From NCBI GenBank assembly GCA_965227045.1, contig OZ245718.1:3394971-3458970 (forward strand): DNA of 64,000 nucleotides, read 5' to 3'. Positions 1 to 7,812 of the stretch are shown here, piece after piece. The stretch's first letter is position 1. Each line of letters begins with the position of its first letter. The translations under genes and the position numbers were made by a program. Source of the stretch: UBA10649 sp965227045 (GTDB lineage: Bacteria > Actinomycetota > Actinomycetes > S36-B12). The notes beneath the pieces are model-generated. The model was not told the origin of the DNA, searched no databases, and saw only the letters and a program-made list of their open reading frames with translations.

Positions 1-252
1 CACGCCACCTGCTTCTCGATGGCCTTCTCCAACGGCCTCGCGAAGGCCGGCACTCCCGCCGTCCAGCTCAACACGTCGGCCGAGGTCGACTTTGTTCCCG
101 GCACCGGCATCACCGAGATCCGTCTGACGGTCTCCGGTGACGTCCCCGGTCTCGACGCCGAGGGCTTCGCCGCCGCGGCCGAGGCCGCCAAGGAGGGCTG
201 CCCGGTCAGCCAGGCGCTCAAGGCTGTGCCGATCAAGCTCGTCGTCCAGTAG
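1..252 (+). CDS. OsmC family peroxiredoxin, C-terminal part
   Basis: The window opens inside this gene; the frame is open from base 1 to the TAG at 250-252, giving about 83 residues. The visible part starts with HATCFSMAFSN, the helix around the second catalytic cysteine of OsmC/Ohr-type thiol peroxidases, and continues through the typical closing strand (EIRLTV) and the CPVSQAL segment near the C-terminus. Such proteins reduce organic hydroperoxides in the cytoplasm. The N-terminus with the first cysteine lies outside the window, so OsmC versus YhfA/Ohr subtype cannot be decided. A strong hairpin follows the stop codon. Confidence 0.85.
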   Translation, partial: HATCFSMAFSNGLAKAGTPAVQLNTSAEVDFVPGTGITEIRLTVSGDVPGLDAEGFAAAAEAAKEGCPVSQALKAVPIKLVVQ

Positions 253-258
253 TCATCG

Positions 259-305
259 CGAAGGCCTGCCACCGCGCCTCATTGGGCTGCGGTGGCAGGC
301 CTTCG
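259..305 (+). terminator. Hairpin terminator after the OsmC gene
   Basis: Perfect 17-bp inverted repeat (259-275 and 289-305) with a 13-nt loop, starting 6 nt after the OsmC stop. The stem is GC-rich with AAGG/CCTT near its base; only a weak T tract follows (TGTTCTACTT). It separates OsmC from the secreted protease, whose start codon must lie downstream of it. Confidence 0.75.
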
Positions 306-320
306 TGTTCTACTTATCCG

Positions 321-1256
321 GTGCGTTTAGCCGTGCGGGTCACCGCCACCATCGCCGCCGCCATTGTCGGCGGCGTTCTTCTTGCGCCCGCCGTCTCCGC
401 CGCGCCCGTCGCCCATCCGACGATCACCGTTGTCACCCCTGACGTCCTGCGCGTCGACAAGCAGAACGAGACCAACAACCTTGTCGTGTTCGCCGGGATG
501 GACGCGAAGTCCAAGGCTCGCGTCAACTGGGGCGACGGTCAGGGCACCGAGTCCGTGCGCGGGAAGTGCAAGACCACGACGGCGATCGCGCACCCGGACT
601 GGTGCTCGGTCAGCGTGGTCCACGACTACTCCGCGCCCGGCACGTACACGATCACGGCGATCACCGGGAAGCAGGTCGTCAGCAAGCTCGTCACGATCTC
701 CCCTGCGCCCGTGCGGTGGTCACCGCCCGCGGGGTTCGTACCCAGCGGATGGTCGATGCTCGGCAACGCGGCCACCTACTTCCCGTGCCAGACGGTGAAC
801 TGGTATTACGACCGCAGCAATCAGCCCGCCGGCGCGAGCCAGATCTACAACGACACGATCACCGGCCTGCAGATGCTCTCGACCGAGACCGGCCTGACGT
901 TCGCCGAGACCGCAGACCCGAACGCGGCTGACCTGCTGTTCCGATTCGCCAACACCGGCACTGCAGCGGGCATCGGCGGCGGTGGATTCGGCAAGGGCAC
1001 CGTCACCTACAGCACGACCGACTGGTGGCCGACTGACCAGTGGCCCGGTTTCGGCGTCGTGCGCCAGCCGAATGGAACGTCGGCAGCGGGTCACGGCTGG
1101 CTGGTCGTGCACGAGGTCATGCACGCGATCGGGCTTGGTCACGTAAACGACCGCTCCTCGGTGATGAACCCGGTCGGCGGCGCGATTGCGTTCAACGCGG
1201 GCGACCTCGACGGGCTCCATACGCTCTACCGGAACAATCCCTGCCCGGTCGGCTAG
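321..1256 (+). CDS. Secreted PKD-domain metalloprotease (matrixin-like)
   Basis: About 311 residues. A signal peptide precedes the PAVSAAP cleavage region. Residues ~60-125 read as a PKD-type beta-sandwich (VNWGDG, HDYSAPGTYTITA). The C-terminal part carries the zinc site HEVMHAIGLGH (1110-1142, first His about residue 264) followed by the Met-turn SSVMNP, the signature of metzincin/matrixin peptidases. It is therefore probably an exported zinc endopeptidase with a binding module in front. The first possible start (282) lies inside the upstream hairpin, so GTG 321 or GTG 333 is more likely; neither has a clear ribosome binding site. The substrate is unknown. Confidence 0.75.
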   Translation: MRLAVRVTATIAAAIVGGVLLAPAVSAAPVAHPTITVVTPDVLRVDKQNETNNLVVFAGMDAKSKARVNWGDGQGTESVRGKCKTTTAIAHPDWCSVSVVHDYSAPGTYTITAITGKQVVSKLVTISPAPVRWSPPAGFVPSGWSMLGNAATYFPCQTVNWYYDRSNQPAGASQIYNDTITGLQMLSTETGLTFAETADPNAADLLFRFANTGTAAGIGGGGFGKGTVTYSTTDWWPTDQWPGFGVVRQPNGTSAAGHGWLVVHEVMHAIGLGHVNDRSSVMNPVGGAIAFNAGDLDGLHTLYRNNPCPVG

Positions 1257-1257
1257 T

Positions 1258-1827
1258 TCATGGCCGCGGATCGCTCGCCGACATGCGGTAGAGCACGTGG
1301 CGGCGCCACCAGTCCGCTGGCTCTGCCCTGGGATGGTCGAACTCCTCGGTCTTGTGCATCCCGATGCGCTCCATGACCCGCCACGACGGCTCGTTAGCGG
1401 GCGTCGTGAACGACACGATCTCGTCGAGCCCTGCGATGTCGAAACCGTAGGCGACCGACGCGCGTGCGGCCTCGGTCGCGATGCCCAGACCCCACCAGTC
1501 CCTGCTCAGGCGCCAGCCGACCTCGACGCACGGCTCGGCGTGCTCGAACGGGGGATCGAAGGACGGCGACATAAGGCCGGTGAAGCCCGCGAACGACGTG
1601 GCGCCGCGATCGCTCTCGATAACCTCGACCGCCCACAGGGTGAAGCCCTGCTCGGCGTGGATCTCCTCGATCCTGTCGGCGAGCGCGTCCGATGCCTCGC
1701 GACTCATCACGTCGGGGAAGTAGCGCATCACCTCGGGATCGGCATTCATCGCGGCAAAGGGCTCGCGATCCTCGTCGCGCCATGCGCGCAGGAGGAGACG
1801 CGGTGTGCGGAGCTCATCGAGTTCCAT
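1258..1827 (-). CDS. GNAT N-acetyltransferase, RimJ/RimL type
   Basis: 189 residues beginning MELDELRTPRLLLRAW, the standard N-terminus of RimJ/RimL-like acetyltransferases. The acetyl-CoA loop region (RDWWGLGIATEAA) and the ERIGM segment are present. ATG 1827 is chosen over an upstream in-frame start because GAGGGGA lies 6-8 nt before it and the family starts here. Transfers an acetyl group from acetyl-CoA to a primary amine; the substrate cannot be told. It is divergent from the DUF427 gene, with 46 bp between the starts, and its end almost meets the end of the protease gene. Confidence 0.8.
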   Translation of the reverse strand: MELDELRTPRLLLRAWRDEDREPFAAMNADPEVMRYFPDVMSREASDALADRIEEIHAEQGFTLWAVEVIESDRGATSFAGFTGLMSPSFDPPFEHAEPCVEVGWRLSRDWWGLGIATEAARASVAYGFDIAGLDEIVSFTTPANEPSWRVMERIGMHKTEEFDHPRAEPADWWRRHVLYRMSASDPRP

Positions 1828-1873
1828 GCCGTCCCCTCGCTGTGGTGAGGCGCTCACGCTAGCGTCGGTGTCC

Positions 1874-2374
1874 ATGTACCCCGTAGAGCCGATCGTGCCC
1901 GGTCCCGGCCAGGAGTCCGTGTGGGACTACCCCCGGCCCCCACGCGTCGAGCCGACGCGCGAGCACATCGTCATCAAGTACGACGGAAAGGTCATCTGCA
2001 AGTCCAAGCGCGCGGTTCGCGTGCTGGAGACCAGTCATCCGCCCGTGTACTACCTGCCGGTCGAGGACTTCATGCGCAAGGTCCTCGTGTCGGCCAAGGC
2101 CTTCTCCGAGTGCGAGTTCAAGGGCAAGGCGTACTACTTCGACATTCGGTACCGCAAAGGGGTCGTGGCCCCGAAGGCTGCGTGGGGCTACTCCGACCCA
2201 CTGCCCGGCTTCGAGATCCTGCGCGGGCGGCTTGCCGTGTATGCGGGCCTGATGGAGGAGGTGACGGTCGACGGGGAGATCGTCGTGCCGCAGCCGGGCG
2301 GCTTCTACGGGGGCTGGATCACGTCGAAGGTGGTCGGTCCGTTCAAGGGCGTCCCGGGCTCGATGGGCTGGTAG
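1874..2374 (+). CDS. DUF427 domain protein
   Basis: 166 residues. The middle (VIKYDGKVICKSKRAVRVLE, then PPVYYLPVEDF) is the conserved core of DUF427, a small beta-rich fold common in actinobacteria and often found with oxidoreductases; no biochemical role is established. ATG 1874 (MYPVEPIVPGPG) is preferred because an earlier in-frame start would run through the divergent GNAT start. The C-terminal half contains YFDIRY and a GGFYGGW segment. Nothing in the neighbourhood points to a specific job. Confidence 0.75.
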   Translation: MYPVEPIVPGPGQESVWDYPRPPRVEPTREHIVIKYDGKVICKSKRAVRVLETSHPPVYYLPVEDFMRKVLVSAKAFSECEFKGKAYYFDIRYRKGVVAPKAAWGYSDPLPGFEILRGRLAVYAGLMEEVTVDGEIVVPQPGGFYGGWITSKVVGPFKGVPGSMGW

Positions 2375-2403
2375 CAGCCCCAGGTAGCAATCATTTGGTG
2401 CCC

Positions 2404-2434
2404 GACCAATCTCTGAGCAGCAGCACGGCGAACT
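2404..2434 (+). promoter_or_regulatory. Putative SigK-type promoter of dipZ
   Basis: CCAATC at 2406-2411 and CGAAC at 2429-2433 are separated by 17 nt. The 12-mer GACCAATCTCTG recurs exactly at 4231-4242 before the next lipoprotein gene, also 17 nt from a CGAA. Mycobacterial SigK promoters are described as CCATCC with CCGAAT, so these boxes are a plausible local variant. The expected transcription start is at about 2441, which would make dipZ leaderless. Confidence 0.6.
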
Positions 2435-2440
2435 GTGGGC

Positions 2441-4219
2441 ATGCTGACTCTCATTGCCATCGGCCTTCTGTCGGGAATCGTCACCGGGCTGTCGCCGTGC
2501 ATCCTGCCCGTCCTGCCTGCCGTGCTCGCGACATCGGTGATCCCGCCCGGCCTCGTCGATCCGTCGTCCGGGGAGCCGCCGAAGCCGGACCGTTGGCGCC
2601 CGTTCGTCGTCATCGGCGGACTCGTGACGTCATTCGCACTCTTCACGCTGATCGGCGCGACGCTCCTGTCCGCGCTTGGACTGCCAGCCGACCTGCTGCG
2701 CAATATCGGGATCGTGGCGATGATCCTCGTCGGCATTGGCTTCCTCATTCCCGCCGTGGGGCACCTGCTCGAGCGGCCGTTCGCGCGTTTCAGCACGGTG
2801 GGCCCGCGACGAAAGGGCTCCGCCTTCATCTTCGGGGCTACCTTCGGGCTCGCCTTCGTGCCATGCGCCGGCCCGGTGCTTGCAACAATCACCGTCCTCG
2901 CCGCCACCAATCAGGTGCAGGCGGAGCTGATCGCGCTGACGGTCGCCTTCTCGATCGGCGTCGCGATGCCTCTGCTCGCATTCGCGTTCGCGGGTCAGCA
3001 GATGACCGAGCGGATCAAGGCCGTGCGTACTCGCATGCCCGTGGTCCGCCGGGTCACTGGCGCGATTCTCATCGTCACGGCGTTGGCCGTGTTCCTCGGA
3101 CTCGCCGACCAGGTGCAGCGCCTGGTTCCCAGCTACGTGGCGACAGCGCAGAGCACGATCGAGGACAACCCCGCCGCCCGCGCGGCCCTCGACGGGCTCA
3201 GCGCTCCCGCGGAGACGTCGACCGCACACGAGCCCGCCGCAGCGGCAGCGAGCAGCGCAGATCTTGGGCCGGCCAAGTCGTTCAACGAATGTGAGGAAGA
3301 TCCAACGGTGCTGGCCAACTGCGGCCCCGCCCGTGACTTCGTCGGCATCCAGCAATGGCTCCACACGAAGGACGGCAAGGCCCTTGACCTCGCGGCGCTG
3401 CGCGGGAAGGTCGTGCTCGTCGACTTCTGGACGTACTCATGCATCAACTGCCAGCGGACACTCCCGTCGCTCACGTCATGGGACGACAAGTATCGAGATG
3501 CCGGGCTGACCATCGTCGGCGTGCACTCACCGGAGTTCGCCTTCGAGCACGACGTCGACAACGTCGCCGACCAGGCCGACCAACTCGGCGTTCACTATCC
3601 GATCGCGATCGACAACGACTTCACCACGTGGCGCGCCTACAACCAGCGGTTCTGGCCAGCGCACTACCTCATCGACCGCAACGGAGTCGTCCGACAGGTC
3701 CACTACGGCGAGGGGGCGTACGACGAGACCGAAGGCCTGATCCGCCAACTTCTGGACGAGAGCGCCGCACCCGCGGACCTGCCGCCGGTGGCGAAGACCG
3801 TTGCGATGCCCGAGGCGGTGGCCTCGATGGGGGCGACCGCGGAGACGTACCTCGGATACGAGCGGGCATCCGCGTACACGAACACCGACATTGCTGCCGA
3901 CGTGGAACGCGACTACGCGGCGCCGGAGCGCCTCGGTTCGGGCGAGGTCGCCCTCGACGGTGGCTGGGCGGTCGGTTCCGAGCACATCACGGCGGGCGAG
4001 AAGGCGCGGCTTCGGCTGCGGTACACCGGCGACAAGGTGTTCCTGGTCCTCGGCGGAGAAGGCACGGCGGCTGTGTCGGTCGACGGGTCTGGCCCTCGCA
4101 CCATCGAGGTTCACGGGGCACCCACCCTCTACACCCTCGAAGACAGCAGGCATCGCGACGCGGTGCTCACGCTCGAGGCAAGTCCGGGGGTGTCGGCATA
4201 TGCCTTCACTTTCGAATAG
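2441..4219 (+). CDS. dipZ: DipZ: DsbD-like membrane protein with thioredoxin domain
   Basis: 592 residues in the DipZ order: a CcdA/DsbD transmembrane domain with six helices (residues ~1-220; conserved GLSPCILPVLPAV and FVPCAGPVLA cysteines), a linker, a redoxin domain with CINC (Cys334/Cys337), and a C-terminal beta domain. It should move electrons from cytoplasmic thioredoxin across the membrane to extracytoplasmic thiols, for disulfide reduction or cytochrome c maturation. ATG 2441 is chosen over GTG 2435 because the -10-like box covers 2435. In Mycobacterium tuberculosis dipZ is part of the SigK regulon; here sigK and rskA lie just downstream. Confidence 0.92.
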   Translation: MLTLIAIGLLSGIVTGLSPCILPVLPAVLATSVIPPGLVDPSSGEPPKPDRWRPFVVIGGLVTSFALFTLIGATLLSALGLPADLLRNIGIVAMILVGIGFLIPAVGHLLERPFARFSTVGPRRKGSAFIFGATFGLAFVPCAGPVLATITVLAATNQVQAELIALTVAFSIGVAMPLLAFAFAGQQMTERIKAVRTRMPVVRRVTGAILIVTALAVFLGLADQVQRLVPSYVATAQSTIEDNPAARAALDGLSAPAETSTAHEPAAAAASSADLGPAKSFNECEEDPTVLANCGPARDFVGIQQWLHTKDGKALDLAALRGKVVLVDFWTYSCINCQRTLPSLTSWDDKYRDAGLTIVGVHSPEFAFEHDVDNVADQADQLGVHYPIAIDNDFTTWRAYNQRFWPAHYLIDRNGVVRQVHYGEGAYDETEGLIRQLLDESAAPADLPPVAKTVAMPEAVASMGATAETYLGYERASAYTNTDIAADVERDYAAPERLGSGEVALDGGWAVGSEHITAGEKARLRLRYTGDKVFLVLGGEGTAAVSVDGSGPRTIEVHGAPTLYTLEDSRHRDAVLTLEASPGVSAYAFTFE

Positions 4220-4230
4220 GTCGGTCCGCG

Positions 4231-4260
4231 GACCAATCTCTGCGGCCGGTCAGGGCGAAG
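4231..4260 (+). promoter_or_regulatory. Putative SigK-type promoter of the lipoprotein gene
   Basis: GACCAATCTCTG (4231-4242) repeats the element before dipZ exactly, and CGAAG (4256-4260) follows the CCAATC box with the same 17-nt spacing. The predicted transcript would include the 4312 lipoprotein and, by read-through, sigK and rskA, which would give autoregulation. Confidence 0.6.
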
Positions 4261-4311
4261 AAGCGGCGATAGGAGGGCAGACCTGCCCACCACTCTCAGG
4301 AGGAGTCCCAC

Positions 4312-4521
4312 ATGCGCACGCTCACCCGCCCCATCGCCCTGTCCGTAGTCGCCTTGGCGATTGGTGCCGCTGCCCTCACCGGCTGCTCGAAGGACGAGCC
4401 TGCACCTGCCCCCAGCCCAACGACATCCGTCATGACCGGCGAGAACATGGTCGAACCGAGCGGCGACGCCATGATGAGCGAGTCACCCGATGCGATGATG
4501 AGCGAGTCACCCTCGTCGTAG
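4312..4521 (+). CDS. Small lipoprotein with repeated MMSESP motif
   Basis: 69 residues. A signal peptide ends in the lipobox LTGC, so Cys25 should be lipidated; the mature part is short, acidic and disordered, with DAMMSESP repeated back to back. AGGAGGAG sits about 7 nt before the ATG. It lies between dipZ and sigK and carries the same promoter boxes as dipZ. The methionine-rich tail could bind metal or act as an oxidation sink, but that is only an inference; I do not recognise a family. Confidence 0.75.
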   Translation: MRTLTRPIALSVVALAIGAAALTGCSKDEPAPAPSPTTSVMTGENMVEPSGDAMMSESPDAMMSESPSS

Positions 4522-4541
4522 TCACGTCGCGGAATCGAGCC

Positions 4542-5123
4542 ATGGTCCAACCGCAGCACGATGCGCAGCCCTCCGTCGAACCCTCGACGGAGGCGCTGCT
4601 CATCGACTGCGCGCGCGGAAGCCAGGATTCATTCAGGCAGTTGTATGCGCAGCTGGCGTCCACCGCATACGGCCTGGCTCTTCGTGTCCTGCGTGACGAC
4701 CAACTCGCCCAGGACGCGGTCCAGGAGGCATTCACGCAGGTGTGGACGGAGTCATCGACATTCGACTCCGACAGGGCGTCCGGGCGCGCGTGGATCATGA
4801 CGTTGGTGCACCGGCGAGCGGTCGATCGCGTTCGACGCGAGGAGTCCGACCGGAACCGCGGCCGGACCTGGGGCGCCAAGCAGGTCGTGCCGCAGAACGA
4901 CTCAGTCGCCGAGATCGTCGAGCTCCACGCTGAGCACCGGCATGTTCGCGCAGCGCTCGGTCGTCTGACCGCGCGTCAACGCGAGGCACTCGAACTTGCC
5001 TACGATCACGGCTTCACGCAGGCCCAGATCGCGGCCCACCTCGACATCCCCATCGGAACGGCAAAGACCCGCCTGCGCGATGGCCTCCACAGCCTGCGTC
5101 GGGAACTTGAGGAGACACCGTGA
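4542..5123 (+). CDS. sigK: ECF RNA polymerase sigma factor, SigK-like
   Basis: 193 residues. Region 2 contains LAQDAVQEAFTQVW and region 4 has the helix-turn-helix GFTQAQIAAHLDIPIGTAKT, which reads the -35 box. Identity as SigK rests on size, on the coupled RskA-type anti-sigma gene (GTGA overlap at 5120-5123) and on dipZ next door. ATG 4542 is 20 nt after the lipoprotein stop; the open frame extends further upstream but those codons belong to the shadow of dipZ. Held inactive by the downstream membrane anti-sigma factor until released by proteolysis. Confidence 0.88.
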   Translation: MVQPQHDAQPSVEPSTEALLIDCARGSQDSFRQLYAQLASTAYGLALRVLRDDQLAQDAVQEAFTQVWTESSTFDSDRASGRAWIMTLVHRRAVDRVRREESDRNRGRTWGAKQVVPQNDSVAEIVELHAEHRHVRAALGRLTARQREALELAYDHGFTQAQIAAHLDIPIGTAKTRLRDGLHSLRRELEETP

Positions 5124-5872
5124 GCGACGACATCACGCAGTTGTCCGGCGACCCGCACGACCTCGTCGCCGGATTCGCTCTGGACGCGCTCGATCCCGAT
5201 GAGTCTCGACGGTTCGTCGAGCACCTGCCGACCTGCGATCCGTGCCGAGCAGAGCTCGCCGCGCTCAACGAGACCGCCTCCGCCTACGGCTCCTCGACTC
5301 GCGTCACGCCGCCCGCGGAACTCGAGGCCCGGCTGATGGGCGCGCTGTTCGGGCAGTCACCCGAAGCGGCCACGGCAGACGGGACCGAGGCGGACGTGAT
5401 CTCCATTGCCCGTAGGCCTCGCTGGTACCTGCCTGTCGCCGCAGCAGCGGCGTTCATCCTCGGCGCGGGCTTAGTCGCCGGCGCCGTGCAGTTGACCCGA
5501 CCGGACACCAACTCGGTGATCGTCGCCGAAGCGCAGCAGATCGCCGACATCGCAGGCGCTCCGGACACTCACTTCATGCCGCTCGACCTTGACCGCGGCT
5601 CCGCGAAGTTCATGGTCTCCGAGGAGATGAACAGCGCGGCCATCATGGCCACAGACCTGCCCATGCCCGAGAGCGGGATGGAGTACCGCGTGTGGACGAT
5701 CATGTCGGACGGGTCGATGGTCCCCGCCGCGACGTTCCTGCCCGATAACAGTGGTCACGCCTCAGCAGTGCTCGACACAGAGGTCGACGGCGCAACGGGG
5801 TTCATGCTCACCGTCGATTCCGCCGACGCCTCACACCCGTCCGACCAGACACTTGCCGAGGTTCACATCTGA
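5120..5872 (+). CDS. rskA: Anti-sigma-K factor RskA
   Basis: 250 residues. The cytoplasmic N-terminus has the zinc-type anti-sigma signature H35-x3-C39-x2-C42 (HLPTCDPC). One membrane helix (about 92-115, LPVAAAAAFILGAGLVAG) leads to an RskA-type extracytoplasmic domain with YRVWTIM and MLTVDSA segments. It should hold the preceding sigma factor at the membrane. The GTG start overlaps the sigma stop by 4 nt, so the two are translationally coupled. It converges on the MFS gene, 14 bp away. Confidence 0.9.
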   Translation: MSDDITQLSGDPHDLVAGFALDALDPDESRRFVEHLPTCDPCRAELAALNETASAYGSSTRVTPPAELEARLMGALFGQSPEAATADGTEADVISIARRPRWYLPVAAAAAFILGAGLVAGAVQLTRPDTNSVIVAEAQQIADIAGAPDTHFMPLDLDRGSAKFMVSEEMNSAAIMATDLPMPESGMEYRVWTIMSDGSMVPAATFLPDNSGHASAVLDTEVDGATGFMLTVDSADASHPSDQTLAEVHI

Positions 5873-5886
5873 GATCGACGAGGCGG

Positions 5887-7167
5887 TCAGGAAGCGTCGA
5901 CTCTCTCGTTCTCCGTGCTCTCGCCCGCCGGCCCGGCCGCGCGCCCGGCAGCCATGGCTGCTCGTCCAGACGGCACGTTCATGGCGATGACCATGACCGC
6001 GACCATGACGAATCCCGAGACGATGAGCAGCGCCTGCACGCTGACGATGTCGGCGAGCGGCCCGAAGATCGACATGCCGATCGGTGCCGCAAGCGCCATG
6101 ACGATGCCGACGTAGCCGAAGGCGCGACCTTGCATCTCCGGCTCGACGGTCTCCTGGATGAGCGTCGTGAAGGGCGACCCGAACAGCGGCACCACCAGCC
6201 CGAACGCGAACATGCACGCGTAGAAGATCCACAGGTTCGGGCTGAGTCCGAGGGCCACGTTCAGAACGGCGAAGCTGAAGGTCGAGAACAGGATCAGGCC
6301 GATGCGGCTGCGCTTGGCGAGGATCGTGGAGATCAGCACGCCGCTGATGAGCATGCCGATGCTGAACACGATCTCGAGCACGGTGACCATCCACACCTCG
6401 TCGCCGAAGGTGCGGGCGACCATGAGCGGCGTGATGAACGAGGGGGCAACCGTGAGCAGCATGATGATCGCGAAGACGACGAGCAGCCAGCGCACGATGC
6501 CGTGGCCCCAGATGTAGTTGAAGCCCTCCTTGAGGTCCGTCGTGTAGCTGGACGTCTTGTCACTGATCGACGCGAGCGTGGGCACCGCGATGAGGGCGAG
6601 GATGCCGATCCCGATCGCTGCAGTCACGACATCGATGAAGAAGACCGGGACTATCCCGAAGAGGCCGAACACCGCACCTGAGGCAGCGGGGGCGAGCAGC
6701 ATCATCGCGGACTGAATCGTCTGATTGATGCCGTTGATGCGCAGGAGCTGGTCCTCGGGGACGAGTTGGGGGATGAGGGCATTGACGGCGGGCTGCTGGA
6801 AGCCTGCTCCGACCGAGCGAATGCCGACCGCGAGCAGGATGATCCACAGGTCGGTGATCCCGTTGAACATGAGGATCGCGAGCGCAAGGGTCGCGATGGC
6901 GATGCTGCCGTCGGCGACCATGATCAGCACCTTGCGGTTCATGCGGTCGGCGAGCACACCGCCGAAGATCGACAGCAGTCCCTGCGGCAGGAATGCGCAC
7001 ACGGCGTAGAGGGCGACCGCGAGGCCGGACTCGGTCTCGAACGTGACCCACCACATGACCGCGTACTGGACGATCATCGAGCCGAACATCGACACGGTCT
7101 GCCCGGTGAGGAACAGCGCGATCGTGCGCTTCCAGCGGGGGTTTGCTACGGGCTCTGCGGCAGACAC
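5887..7167 (-). CDS. MFS efflux transporter
   Basis: 426 residues with about 12 membrane helices. The N-terminus (RTIALFLTGQTVSMFGSMIV) and the loop GGVLADRMNRKVLI are typical of the MefA/TetA-like drug-efflux branch of the major facilitator superfamily, driven by proton exchange. It is the last gene of a four-gene operon; its start is 21 bp after the TetR stop. The context suggests export of a compound sensed by that TetR protein. The substrate is not deducible. Confidence 0.85.
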   Translation of the reverse strand: MSAAEPVANPRWKRTIALFLTGQTVSMFGSMIVQYAVMWWVTFETESGLAVALYAVCAFLPQGLLSIFGGVLADRMNRKVLIMVADGSIAIATLALAILMFNGITDLWIILLAVGIRSVGAGFQQPAVNALIPQLVPEDQLLRINGINQTIQSAMMLLAPAASGAVFGLFGIVPVFFIDVVTAAIGIGILALIAVPTLASISDKTSSYTTDLKEGFNYIWGHGIVRWLLVVFAIIMLLTVAPSFITPLMVARTFGDEVWMVTVLEIVFSIGMLISGVLISTILAKRSRIGLILFSTFSFAVLNVALGLSPNLWIFYACMFAFGLVVPLFGSPFTTLIQETVEPEMQGRAFGYVGIVMALAAPIGMSIFGPLADIVSVQALLIVSGFVMVAVMVIAMNVPSGRAAMAAGRAAGPAGESTENERVDAS

Positions 7168-7188
7168 TTTTCCACCGTAGCGGGGGCG

Positions 7189-7812
7189 TCAGACCTCCGG
7201 TGAGAGGGTCGCGACCGACAGCCGTGCGATCTCGTCGGGATCCACGTTGTGTCCCTGGTGCCGCAGTTGGAGCGCCGCATAGACGAGACCCATGACCGCG
7301 CCGACCGCGAGCGTGGGGTCGATCTGGCGGAACTCGCCTTTCGCTGTGCCCTCGTTGATGAGTCGGGCCACGGACCTGCGCCACTGGTCGGCCTTCTTGC
7401 TGACGTAGGGCAGTCCTGTGGAGTCGGCTTGCGACGGGCCGACGACAAACCACAGGTCGTAGGGGCCGCTGGTGAGGCGCTCGACGTGTCGGGAGACCAG
7501 CGCCGCGAGGCGCTCAGGCGCCGGACCGGTTCCTTTTGCTGCTGCGGTGGCGAATGCGGCGGAGTCGTCGACGACGTAGGTGAGCAGGGCCTCGACGATC
7601 GCATTGAGGTTGTCGAAGTAGTAGTACATCGACGGTGCGGTGATGCCCACCGCGCTGGCGATGTCGGTGACCCGCGTTCCGCTGACGCCACGGGTCGAGA
7701 AGAGCCGGGCGGCCTCGCGGAGGATCTGCTCGCGCGGATCGAGGTCGGTACTCGGCGTGATGTGACGGGGGCGCCCGCGCCGCGCGGTGGTGGATTCGCT
7801 GGTGGTGTTCAC
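7189..7812 (-). CDS. TetR family transcriptional regulator
   Basis: 207 residues. The N-terminal helix-turn-helix (VTDIASAVGITAPSMYYYFD, about residues 40-60) is a canonical TetR DNA-binding domain; the rest is a helical ligand-binding domain. The GTG start overlaps the preceding stop as GTGA. A likely target is the palindrome at 11622-11645, over the start codons of the two divergent operons, and possibly the related site near 51690. The inducer may be a substrate of the operon enzymes. Confidence 0.88.
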   Translation of the reverse strand: MNTTSESTTARRGRPRHITPSTDLDPREQILREAARLFSTRGVSGTRVTDIASAVGITAPSMYYYFDNLNAIVEALLTYVVDDSAAFATAAAKGTGPAPERLAALVSRHVERLTSGPYDLWFVVGPSQADSTGLPYVSKKADQWRRSVARLINEGTAKGEFRQIDPTLAVGAVMGLVYAALQLRHQGHNVDPDEIARLSVATLSPEV

